A stretch of 64,000 nucleotides of DNA from Oikopleura dioica (Eukaryota > Chordata > Appendicularia > Copelata > Oikopleuridae). The translations under genes were made by a program, and so were the position numbers. Below are positions 45,963-56,142 of this stretch, piece by piece (within the stretch, counting starts at the first letter, position 1; every line of letters starts with the position of its first letter). Location: NCBI GenBank assembly GCA_907165135.1, contig OU015568.1, positions 10,424,501 to 10,488,500 on the forward strand, written 5' to 3'. The notes under the pieces were generated by a model that worked only from the letters and a program-made list of their open reading frames with translations, searched no databases and was not told the DNA's origin.

Positions 45963-46053
45963 TTTCAGAAATAACAACTGACAATTAACGGTATCGTAAT
46001 CGTTTATTCTCATATGTTCTAGAAAAGTGCAGCTATAAAATTGATTGAGTTGA

Positions 46054-47254
46054 TTAAATAATGAAGGCTTCTGGCACTTGAAGTCCGTAAAAATCGCCGT
46101 GGGTTGCTTTGGTTGACCAGCGATCGAAGAATTCGTTAGGGTCTTAAAATTTTACCAAGATTTATTCTTTCACTTTTTCTTACCTGACCACTTTTCGATT
46201 GCTTTGTGTCCAGAATCCCCAATGTGGAACAGCTCAGTATGCCCTCCAGAAGTAAGAAGAACTGTTCGGTGCTGTCTCCTTGCGATGACAAGCTCGTCTC
46301 GTCGGCCCCATACATCGGAAGACGTTCCGAGAATCCATGGCTCTCGGATGCAGTAAGTGATCTTTGTCGCTCCGAAGTTATTATCATTCCAGCCACCGAA
46401 GACACTGGGGAAATTCAAAATGTGCTCTTATAGATTCAATCTCACCAGACTCGTCCATTATCAAATGCTACTGCAGAGTGCTCTTCAATAGGTGCTGGAA
46501 GTGCTTTGCCTTGAACCCATGCAGCGCTCTAGACGTGTTTTAATAAAACTAGCTTGTACCAGACGTGTTCCAATATGAAATATGTAAAACCTGTGGATCA
46601 GAGTACTCTTCGCGCATGTGAATAGTTTCTACAACAGTAGAATCGTATCCGTCGACGCCACCAATAATTACGGAGTAACCACGTGATGAGTACACCATTG
46701 CGCTCTTAGCATGAGCACCATTGGTGTCGGGCTCTCGTTTCCATAAGAAACCATTGCCGTCTTCAGTAAAAGCGTTGCATTGGTGGCTAATCTATATCAA
46801 AAAAGTAGGGAAATGAAAAATACCTGTATTCTCCGCTGACAGTATCAGCAGTACCACAAAGCATAATCCAATTGTTTCTTATCGCAGCACAAGAATGCTC
46901 GACCATTGGAAATGGCAACTGGGTGGATAGAATATCCAAACCAGTAATATCACCTCGGACGCGGGCAACTTGCTGTCGTTGGGGATCTTCGATGCTAGTT
47001 CCACCGCCGAAAAGATAAATTCTTCCATTGAGTTTCGCTGAGCACGTTTGCTTGACGTAGAATCCGTTGTAATTGAAGTCTTCGTAATGGTGAATGTCAG
47101 GCTCTGAAGCTCCGTAAGGCCAAGCAATGGCGAATGGCGGGTTTTTGCTCATAACAAGGATCTGCGGGTCTGCCATTGGGGCGACATCGTCTGTGATCGT
47201 GCTGTTAAGAGCAAGTCCGTGGACTGAAGCAGCACACAGACCGAAAAACTTCAT
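46054..47254 (-). CDS. Secreted kelch-repeat-like protein
   Basis: Signal peptide-like MKFFGLCAASVHGLALNS, then beta-propeller repeats typical of kelch/galactose-oxidase folds: KLNGRIYLFGGGTS, AIRNNWIMLCGTAD, RGYSVIIGGVDGYDS, GRVW...VFGGWNDNNFG and RRQHRTVLLTSGGHTELFHIG. Introns split the blades. It ends near QVPEAFII. A secreted propeller, not a BTB-kelch adaptor. Some junctions between 46440 and 46800 were not worked out. Confidence 0.72.
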
Positions 47255-47514
47255 CTCGGAGAAATCTCTTTAGATTCTAAAGAAAGATTCTAAAGTTTAG
47301 AAAAACGCGGAGGAAAACGCTGAGTTTGTTTCACCATGTGTTTCCTTTCCCAGCAAATTTGCGTACAATTTGCAATTAATCTTCCTTTATCTGAATTCTC
47401 CTGAACTTCTTCAGTGTAATTTATCAAGGTGATGATTTATGAGAGCACTTCTTTATAATTATTTAATTTTCAGGTCGCGACATTTTCAGTCAAAGATGAA
47501 AGAAAGAAAAACTA

Positions 47515-47922
47515 GATGAAGATAGCGCGTATTTGGAAGATTCTCATTTCTGAGTTTTCTAAGTTGAAAATTTTGAGAAAAATGCAACAACGAAAAATGC
47601 GGCAAACTATTTTTGATGATGAGGATCTGAGCGGTCGGTTCTATTGGAAAGGTCGATTACTCCGAGGTCATTTATTCAAAATGAGTATGCAGCGAGCGAG
47701 ATTTCTTGTGAGAGTAAGAAAGGCTTCGATATGTGTCACATTATGGAGGAAGAAGATTCGTTAGCAGGAGATGATCAGGTGAGAAATTATGACCTTCTAT
47801 GTCTATTGTTATTTCTTAAGTATGATTACGATGACGGCAACTACGACTGCGCTGATGGCGAAAACCAAGATTTTGATTGCAAAAAAGAAAATGCTGTTGA
47901 CGCAGTTTCTGTCGCAAGTTAA
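47515..47922 (+). CDS. Partial gene with LDL-receptor class A-like Cys pattern
   Basis: The last two exons are clear: FIQNEYAASEISCESKKGFD and MCHIMEEEDSLAGDDQ, then a 42-bp intron and YDDGNYDCADGENQDFDC. The Cys spacing with the DCADGENQ acidic end resembles an LDLa module. Upstream exons could not be joined in one frame, so the start given is nominal. It lies just upstream of the GT31 gene. Confidence 0.4.
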
Positions 47923-48034
47923 ACGTCTTTGTCTCTGGTAGAACGTTTTTTACTAACTCGCACATGTGAAATGAATGACCCGGATGCAACCTTAATCTTG
48001 CCGCACAGAACCTTTGTTCCATTCTTTCTTTATT

Positions 48035-50324
48035 ATGAATCTACAAATAAAAAAACTAATACTTTTCTTCTCTTTTCTACTTCTGATTCCGTATTATTTT
48101 ATATGGAACTTCGGCAAGTACCCTGCGCCGAACTATGCAAGTGCTTTACTTCGATCAGAGAAAAATAAAGCTAAGAAAGTGATAAAATTTTACATCAACA
48201 AAGGATCTTATTGGAAAAACACCTCAATCGTCGAAGAATATCGAGTGATAAAGAAGCCAAAGAACATAAATCCCCGGACTGATCTTTTATTCGGAATTAA
48301 ATCTCAGTGGAATAAGAAAGACAGGAGAGACGTCATCAGAAAAACGTGAGAGAAAAGGGACAAAACATAATTTATGCCAAAACCCAAAATAGTTGACAAA
48401 ATCGTTATAGAAGGTCTAAGATCGGCTGTAAACCTTTGGGAAGATATCTGATACACTGATGTACTGAGATAGTGGGAAATAAGATAGTGGAATAATTAGG
48501 AATAGTAGTAGGGTAGTTCGAATTATATTTTATAAAATAATTCTTCGATTTAGATACTGGCTAAATTGTACACTCATCGCTAGCCTGCAGACCGCGTACT
48601 TGATTGATTCCCGTAATCGGGTGAAGCCAAACTACGATGGTCGGGGTTAGTAGGGCAGATCTTTCTACTGCGTGCACTTAGTAGGTACTTCGGTTTAAAT
48701 CAAGCGAGCCAGCAAGAGCTACGGGTAAGGATTTAGGTGCCCAATTTTTTGAATTACAGACGACTCACACTACTATTTTGACCATTATTTTTAGATTTCT
48801 CGAAAAAAGAGCGAATTGTACCAATCTGTAATTGGGCACCCTATTTCTGAAACAAGATTTATTCAGGAAGAAACGACCTAAAAATTGGCCAATCGAAAAA
48901 AATCCTAAAAATAAACCAAACCAATAATTTATGCTATTTTAAGTTATGGAAATACTACCTTCTACAAGCCATATGTCGCGAACTTCGTCTTCCTTATCGG
49001 CGAAACTGACAATCCAAGCAACTACGATGAGCTCGATCAACACGATGATATTCTTGTTGGAAATTTCGTGGACAGTTTTCAGAACCTTACGTTCAAAGAC
49101 TCAATGTTTTTCGCATGGGCTTTGGAAGCTGCGCCTCATATGAAAATATGCTATAAAGGCGACGACGATATATTTCTCAACCCCTTTTCCTTCGTTCAGC
49201 TTCTCAGAAATCAATCAATCACAGATGAACCATATATCTGGGGAGATGTTATGTACAACAACAAGAGGCGAACAGATCCTTCGTATGGAAAGTATCAGGA
49301 CTTAGTTTGGAACGAAGACCTTTACCCCAACTACACTTCTGGAGCGTGTCTTTTCATGAACAGAGCGGCTGTAGAAGTAATTCATGAGAATATACCCAAG
49401 TTGCCGATTATACCAATCGATGATGCTTTTCTAGCGATCTGCATGAGAAACGGCGGCTATGGATACGAGAATGTTATAAACATCGAAAAACCTTCAAAAA
49501 TTCTCAAATACCCAGAGATAGAGAGAACGAATTTATGTTATATTGAACACTCGATTGGGCTTCATAAATACGAGCCTGAAATGCTCGAGTGTTTGTGGCC
49601 AAAGTTTCTTGAGCAAAGAAAAATTTGTTATATGGAGAACTCAACAGAAATCTCAAAAATTGGATATCATTGCGACATGAAATACGTAAGTTTCATTATA
49701 TAGTTACTGAATTTAAGTATTCGTCAAGCACTGGTACCTACGAAAAATAGAGCCTTTCCAAGATGGCCAAAATAAAGGAAGATGTGGAATAGAATTCAAT
49801 TACTCGTCTTGCCCACTCGAAGACTGGGACTCTGACAGTGGCCCATGCTGCTCGCCTAATCATTACTGTGGATCAAGTAAGGATCATTGCTCCTGTTTCG
49901 AATGCATAGACTTCAAAAACATGCATATGACTAAACAAGGGAAGTGCTGCAAGAAAGTTAAAGTATTCTGTGAGTGAAGAAATGCTTCTAGACAGACTAT
50001 GTATCATTTAGCCTCCCGATCTGATATCGCTGGTATTTACGAGTATTCAAGCCAGAACGAAATCTACGGAACTTTCATATACGAGAGAAGAGGTTTAGTA
50101 AAAAGTGAGGAAGAACTTTTTGTCCTCGAAAAATCAGAGCAAACCTGGTACATTGCCAATCAAAAGGAATCTGTAGTCGCCTTTGTAAGTACTACAGCTT
50201 CATATGAGGGATTGCTTTCATAATAAATTAATACTTTCAGAGCATTAATAAGATTGAAAAATGTCTTGAGACTGGAGAAATGTTCGGTGAGTACGAGACT
50301 TCCATGATGTGCACTGAATATTAA
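48035..50324 (+). CDS. GT31 glycosyltransferase fused to a hevein-like segment
   Basis: Type II Golgi enzyme of the beta-1,3-galactosyl/GlcNAc-transferase family. TM anchor LILFFSFLLLIPYYFIW at residues 8-24; GT31 motifs FVFLIGETD, DDILVGNFVDSFQNLTFKD, MKICYKGDDDIFLNP (DxD), YTSGACLFMN and PIDDAFLAICMRNGGY. After the catalytic domain, a phase-0 splice leads to a Cys-rich stretch GRCGIEF..SCP..GPCCSPNHYCGS..HCSC, whose CCS..YCG core is that of hevein/chitin-binding type 1. Then a ~70-residue aromatic segment (AGIYEYSSQ, LFVLEKSEQTWYIA). A 598-bp intron (48346-48943) is unusually long here. Stop at 50324. Confidence 0.82.
48735..48842. repeat. Small inverted-repeat element in GT31 intron
   Basis: AGGTGCCCAATT near 48735 and AATTGGGCACCCT ending 48842 are imperfect inverted repeats (also ATTACAGA / TCTGTAAT inside). 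Possible MITE remnant; no clear target duplication. Confidence 0.45.
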
Positions 50325-50392
50325 AAGAAGAATAAACTATTAATAATACTATTAATAGACTATTAATAATAGTCTATTATCAATAATGAACT

Positions 50393-50923
50393 TTATTTGG
50401 TTTGTGCCCACTTTTCTTTTGGTGAGAGAACTTTGATTGGAATCCTCTCACACGGAGTATAACGAGGAACAGCCCGGTCCGCGGTGAAAATAAGTTTATC
50501 GGGGGAATGTTCTAATTTGGCGCTCATTGTCTTTAGATAAACATCATCGGACACAGCGATAATTTTAGACCACTTGTGTATGGCGTGTGTTACGACTTCA
50601 TCTCGGCGGGTTTTTCTTGTGTAGGATTTTCCAGAAACAGTGATCTTCCGTTCAGAGGGTTCGAGCTCGATGTTAAGATGCTTCGCCTTTGTAGGCATCT
50701 CACGAAGATCAATGACTTCACACCATCTTCGTCTCCACCCCGCCTCTTCTGGAATTCTAACTGAAGGAGGTGGGACTTCTCTCAGCAATTCTCTGATAGG
50801 GAGTCCAGATAACGACTTGTATAAGCTGTCTCGCTTTTCGGCCTCTTCTTTTGAAACAACCTTCCTCGTGAAATTGACAAGGAACTCACAGGGCTCTACC
50901 TTTTTTCGACGGAAACTGAACAT
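50393..50923 (-). CDS. Small heat-shock protein-like (alpha-crystallin domain)
   Basis: Intronless, 176 aa. The N-terminal ~75 residues are charged with a Trp-rich hinge (EEAGWRRRWCEVIDL). Then an alpha-crystallin-like domain: HLNIELEPSERKITVSGKS (beta 3-5 with the family's TVSG), IHKWSKIIAVSDDVYLKTMS and AKLEHSPDKLIFTADRAVP. The C-terminal ERIPIKVL contains an IPI (I-x-I) motif, which in sHSPs binds the beta4-beta8 groove. Good match in order and length. Tail to tail with GT31. Confidence 0.78.
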   Translation of the reverse strand: MFSFRRKKVEPCEFLVNFTRKVVSKEEAEKRDSLYKSLSGLPIRELLREVPPPSVRIPEEAGWRRRWCEVIDLREMPTKAKHLNIELEPSERKITVSGKSYTRKTRRDEVVTHAIHKWSKIIAVSDDVYLKTMSAKLEHSPDKLIFTADRAVPRYTPCERIPIKVLSPKEKWAQTK

Positions 50924-51625
50924 GTTGTGTCTCAGTAGGAACGATCATAAGAGTAGAGAAAGTGTGAAATCAACCAGTATTTATCATTTCTGTACGATAC
51001 CAAGCGCAAATAACTGACATCATACTTCTCGACTTCCTGCTTAAACAACTGTAGGAATCACTTGTTTACCACCTTCCTGCTCCGAATGCTCAAACGAATG
51101 CAAATGCAATCAACAGTTTTTGCTCAACATCGACGTTTATTCGATTTGAAATTTGAACGTTTCTGTGGAACACTTGTACACGGACATAGAGCTTGTTTTC
51201 GTATTTACAGTCAGTGAAAAACAATTACTGTCAAGGAGAAGTTTGCTCAGCCCGGCGCAATCATCGCCACCCTTACTCTGCTCTAGAATTTTCAGGAGAC
51301 AGAGAAGAGAGTGAGAATCGTGCTGCCAGGGCCAGCGAAGCTCGTATTTCCAAAAATTTATTATTTGTTTTGCAGGTTTTGGCTAGTGAGAGGGAATAAT
51401 GTACGGGAAAGGAAATTTCTGAAGAAAAAAAATAAAATTTAGATGAATCTAAGCGGGCACTAATTAATAATTTCGGAATATTATTAGAAACACACGAAAA
51501 CTCCTCCTAACAGAAAAGATATAAGGGAATGGCAGACTCCATTGCGACAATAAGCTAAAAAAGATTCTTGAATGATGAGAAAATAGAGATTCTTTATTTA
51601 CCGGAATAACGAGCGAGGAATAGAG

Positions 51626-52928
51626 TTAATCATCGCCGGCATCATCGGCTTCTTCCTTTTGGTTGTCGGTCGTCCAGAGGGTCAAGTTATCCCGGAGAAG
51701 CTACAGTAGCGCAGTTAGACATGTTACAGACGCGTTGGCGGGTTAATTACCTGCATAATGAGCGTGGAGTCTTTGTAGCATTCTTCTGAAAGAGTGTCGA
51801 GCTCGGCAATGGCGTCATCGAAGGCAGATTTGGCGAGGCTGGGAAAAATCGCAATGATGATTGGAAGAAAAAGGGTTGAAAGTTACCTGCAGGCTTCGTT
51901 GGGGTCGTTGAGGATTTCGTAGTAGAAGACTGAGTAGTTGAGAGCAAGGCCAAGTCTGATAGGGTGGGTTGGCTAAAGAAAACAGCGTTGAGATCAAGGA
52001 AGAGAACAGAATTTCAATAAATAATAAGAAGAAGACATTCTTGGGCTAAACTTACGGGCATCTCTTTCTGCGCGACCTCGAAGGCGCCCTTGTAAGCCTG
52101 CTGCGACTGGTCCATGATTTCCTTTCGTCGATCACCAGTGGCAACCTCGGCGAGGTATCGGTAGTAATCTCCCTTCATTTTCAAGTAGAAGACCTTCGAC
52201 TCGCCGGAGGAGGACTAAAACGGGCCTTTAGCATTCTTGATTTTAGTTATTTTCTTCACCTTGGGGATGAGGTGCTTGTCCAAAAGGCTGAGAACGATCT
52301 CGCAGATGTCTTGGAGCTCCTTCTCGACTTTTTCGCGGTATTCCTTGGCGTACAGCTAGTCAAATACAGTTAGTAAATGATGAGAGGAGGTGGGAGTTAC
52401 CGATTTCTTCTCTCCGGGCTCGCATTTCTGCTCGATGGAAGAAATGACTCTCCAGGAGGATCGTCGAGAGCCGACAACATTCTTGTAGGCGACGGACAAA
52501 AGGTTTCGCTCCTCGTTGGTGAGTTCTAAAATTGCATTTTTAATCAGCCTAGAGGATTCGTTGTTAATTTAGTGGATATATCATGCAGAAGCATATTTCC
52601 TTTCTTATTCGTTTTCGATTAAATTTAATTAACAATTATTTATTTCAAAAAATAATTTTGATCTTAAAGAGTTTGAAAGCTTATTAGTGAAGGTCTTATT
52701 TTCAAATTGGCAGCTGGTGAAATTAACTTATCGAGTTCGCCAAAAGTGGCTCACCCTCATAACCGAGAGAGTCGTCAGTATCGATTTCTAATTTTGCTCG
52801 TTTTTGGACTTACCGATGCCAGACTCGGTGACCTGTCGCATAAACTCGGCCATGTCGTCGTATCGCTCAGCTTGTTCGGAGAGCTTGGCTCGGGAGACGT
52901 GCTCGGCCTTCAAGTCCTCGTTGCTCAT
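51626..52928 (-). CDS. 14-3-3 protein
   Basis: Phosphoserine/threonine-binding adaptor. Seven exons with small introns and a ~270-bp first intron. Visible: [73 protein letters not shown] and [18 protein letters not shown]. The peptide-binding Lys/Arg/Arg/Tyr (in AYKN, SRRSSW and DYYRYLAE) are all present. It ends [13 protein letters not shown]. Start at 52928. Isoform is not assigned; tunicates have few copies. Confidence 0.97.
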
Positions 52929-53716
52929 GATTTTTATAAATAAATATTATCTGAAATAGAAAACGATGTTAAAAAAAGATATCTCTCTTTTGAAAACAGC
53001 GAATGGCGAAAATACCGGGAAAAATCAGTTTTCGCGGATTGAAAAAGTGAAAAACAAGGAACAGCAAATTCGTCTAGAAAGACCGACGAGATCGATAATA
53101 ATTGGCTGGGGGAGAATTCTCTCGACGGGGTTCTGTAGCTAGTGTAGGCGGTGCTAGAATCTAGAAAAATCTATACTGTAAGAATAGAATTTCATTGAAA
53201 TTTATTTAGAAAACAAAAATCATGAGTAGGGAGGTTGCTTGATTCAACTCACAATTAACGTCGGACATAAATTATTTGCTAAAGAAACCATAAAAAACTA
53301 AAATTTTGAAATTTTTTGAATAAAATGTTGTCCCTAAACTTTTCGATCGCTCATCATTATCTCTCTTATTCAACTCTTATTACTTGAAAAAAGAGTAAAT
53401 TTCAAAAAATCGAAAAAAGATGAATCTGTCGCGGAGCTGCTGGGTGTGCTTCTGTGCGAGAAGGGCGACTGGCGAAAGTGGCGGAAAACGAGCGGAGTCC
53501 AAAAGAGATCTCCGCGGCAACTCACGTGCGCGCTCCAAAAATACGCGCTCGCCTCGATTTTATGGCTTTATCCCCTTCATAACTTTTAGCAGACATCTTA
53601 GACGTATCTCTTTTTCTTTTTGCTTCAAAATAGTGTGAAAATTAAAAAGATCGGATGAGGATAAGGTCAGATTGGAGAAGGATTGATGATTAGCGCGCGC
53701 CCGAGGTGTTTTTTAA

Positions 53717-54138
53717 CCCTATGCGTGACGCGGATGCACTCAGTGCATCCGCTCATGGTTTTCTATCCATTTCTCTCTCAATTTTAGCCCAAATTCAAAA
53801 ATTTAAAAAGAATAAGAATCTACGTCCAAAAACACGTCCGATCCGCTCCGTCACATTTTGAAAACAAATTTTATAATAACCTAAAAACGTGAAAAATGTC
53901 GTAATTTTACTATTTTTCGTCTCGAGAACAGCTATTTCGCTGCATGTTACGTAACAACGAGCCCGTTTCGCCGCCGTTGAAGGGGGTATTTCGGTCTCTT
54001 AGACACTGAAAACAGCGAATTCAGGCTGTTTCTCTTCAAAACTTGGCAAAAAAGAGCAAAAAATTGTTCTAGATGGGTCGGATGCACTGAATGCATCCGC
54101 GTCACGCATAGGGGTAGTTCTGATCGTCACGCATAGGG
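53717..54138. mobile_element. piggyBac-like MITE, 422 bp
   Basis: Flanked by TTAA on both sides (53713-53716, 54139-54142) with terminal inverted repeats CCCTATGCGTGACG / CGTCACGCATAGGG. TTAA plus a CCCT start is the piggyBac signature. Just inside each end is a palindrome GGATGCACT..AGTGCATCC. The right end carries the terminal 14 bp twice, separated by 12 bp. No ORF. Confidence 0.9.
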
Positions 54139-54573
54139 TTAACGGAGTGATTGGCAAACAGCTGTCCTCGAAAATCATTGTGCAAATGTTTTCAAGAGCT
54201 GGAGAATCGATTTAGGAAAGATTCGCGTTTTTTTATCGAAGGAAGGGAGTTCCAACTGGGTCAATATGGACGTGAAAGACGGATTTTCATCTGTTTGGAG
54301 AGGATTAAGCCTTTCTTAATCAATTATTATTTGAACAGATTTTCTAATTTTCAGAATACTGGAATACTGAAAAGGTGTTCGTATTTTGAAGATATTCCCT
54401 AAAAGTATGAGCCTGTAAAGAAACCTGAGTTAGGGACTGAAAGGGCTAAAATAAAAGCAGCTTCGCTTTTAGAATCGAAACCGCAGAGCTACGAATTTAG
54501 AAACCTGACTCAGGTTTTTACACAGGTTTCGGCTTTCCTACCTGATTTCAATGTATTCCTTTTTGATAATTAA

Positions 54574-54959
54574 GGGGGTAGAAACAGCTTTCTCCATTTT
54601 GGACTGCAGCTACATAAAAGAAAGTATAAGATTTATTTACGTTCACGGAATTTCCTCATAAATGTTCCTAGAAAAAGGGTTGAGCTTCACAAAAATGTGG
54701 ATGAAATTTGTTTAACTATCAGCGGACTCGAGATATACGTGTTTGAAAATTTGCGAAAATCGAGAATTTCGGAGAGATGAGCTGCTTCTGAGCCCGCTTA
54801 CTCAAAAATTTGATGACTAAAACAAATTTCGAGGGAGATGTTCTTAGATCTAAGATGTATCTATCTAAATCTGAAGAAAAAATTTGAAAATGTAAGATTC
54901 TCTTGTCTGAAGCGACGGTCAAAAATCGCCTTTTTCGGAAAAAAGCTGTTTCTACCCCC
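54574..54959. mobile_element. Second MITE with TTAA (or TA) flanks, 386 bp
   Basis: Inverted ends GGGGGTAGAAACAGCTTT and AAAGCTGTTTCTACCCCC, each bordered by TTAA (54570-54573, 54960-54963). TTAA would mean piggyBac-type. A TA duplication with AGGGGG ends (Tc1/mariner-type) fits equally well. No ORF. Confidence 0.82.
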
Positions 54960-55256
54960 TTAATTCAAAAATCGGAAAAGTCTTCCAAAATGTCAGCAGG
55001 AATACGTGACAATTAGAAAAGGCTGAGTATTACAGTATCTGCCCCGAAGCTCAACATTTCCCAGCCAACTTGAAATTGAAAGCGAGCCATTGTCCCAAAG
55101 TTCGAGTGATCTGCGAGAACAAAGCGCTTCCTCAAATGTCAAAAGCAGTCTGACTCTGCCCTGCGTTAGAAAAACCAACAGAACGTCTATTTGAATTTCA
55201 ACAGTGAAATTTTTAATTTCAATTCGCAAATGCCGAAACTGCTGTTTGAAGAGGTC

Positions 55257-55595
55257 ATTTTACGACGTGTTAATAGCAACCGCGGATTCATTTGACATTA
55301 AAATTTTGCACTTTGACTTTTGAAACTTTGTAAATACAGACAATACTCATTTTAAAACCAGGATTAACGTTTCCGCTTTGATATTTTAGAAGAAATAATG
55401 ACGCAGATAGTTTCTCCTCAAACTTGAAATTTTCAGCGAGACTATCTCTGTAATTGTTTTCTGGAAAATATTTGAGCGGAAGCTTTTATTGCGGTCTTGA
55501 CGTAAGGATTGTCTTTATATTCAAAGTTTCAAATGTCAAAGTGCAGAATTTTAATTTAAAATAAATCAGTGGTTGCAATTGACGCGTCGTAAAAT
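55257..55595. mobile_element. Foldback element, 339 bp
   Basis: Inverted repeats of ~90 bp begin ATTTTACGACG on the left and end CGTCGTAAAAT on the right. The arms share GCAACC, TTGCACTTTGAC and TTTGAAACTTTG with substitutions. A clear target duplication was not seen (a central TA is possible). No ORF. Confidence 0.78.
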
Positions 55596-55621
55596 CGATC
55601 AATATATTATGTAGATTATGA

Positions 55622-55891
55622 TCATTTAGGATGATTGTAAAAATTATAAAGCAAATATATTTTCGAACGTGTTGTTCGACAATTGCCCGCTTGAGTGCAT
55701 TCTACTGAATCTGCAGAAAATGGGACATATTTAACGTCGTATCGAGCAAAGAGATTATCCGCTCCGTCGCACTTAGAATCCGCCCTGGACACGAGTAAAC
55801 CTGGATTGTCGATTGCTTCGTTTTCAAATATAGTGAACCCTTTTAAAATGAAGAATAAGCGATAAAACGATTTGTCAAACTGATGATCCAA
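55622..55891 (-). CDS. Possible 3' exon of a small Cys-containing protein
   Basis: An ORF without ATG behind an AAAAG or TTTTAAAAG acceptor. The peptide FTIFENEAIDNPGLLVSRAD, CDGADNLFARYDVKYVPF, DSVECTQAGNCR looks protein-like, but no partner exon was found upstream, where an inverted repeat lies. Could be chance. Confidence 0.25.
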   Translation of the reverse strand: MDHQFDKSFYRLFFILKGFTIFENEAIDNPGLLVSRADSKCDGADNLFARYDVKYVPFSADSVECTQAGNCRTTRSKIYLLYNFYNHPK

Positions 55892-55910
55892 GTCTATTTT
55901 ATCGCTTATT
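55854..55910. repeat. Perfect 14-bp inverted repeat (hairpin)
   Basis: AATAAGCGATAAAA at 55854-55867 and its complement at 55897-55910, with a 29-nt loop. It may be a histone-unrelated RNA hairpin or a MITE stub. Confidence 0.7.
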
Positions 55911-56142
55911 TTTAACGGCTTTTGTGAATGAATAATAAATTATTATTAAATTTAATTGTCGCAGCAAGAAAAGGCAAAAGAAGGTAAAGGAAGAACTTTC
56001 GAACTTTGGAAATAGAAGAAACTGAATAAAAGAAGGAAAAGGATGAAAACAGAAAGTTAAGATAGGCAGGGATAGTTTTAGAAGTATACAGGGTTTTTGA
56101 TTGTTTCAAACATGTTTAAAATTAAAAATTGGTGTTTCAAGC

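Noticed and set aside
48346-48943. Structured RNA in the long GT31 intron
   Set aside because: Short complementary words are present, but no tRNA, snRNA or snoRNA box pattern could be supported.
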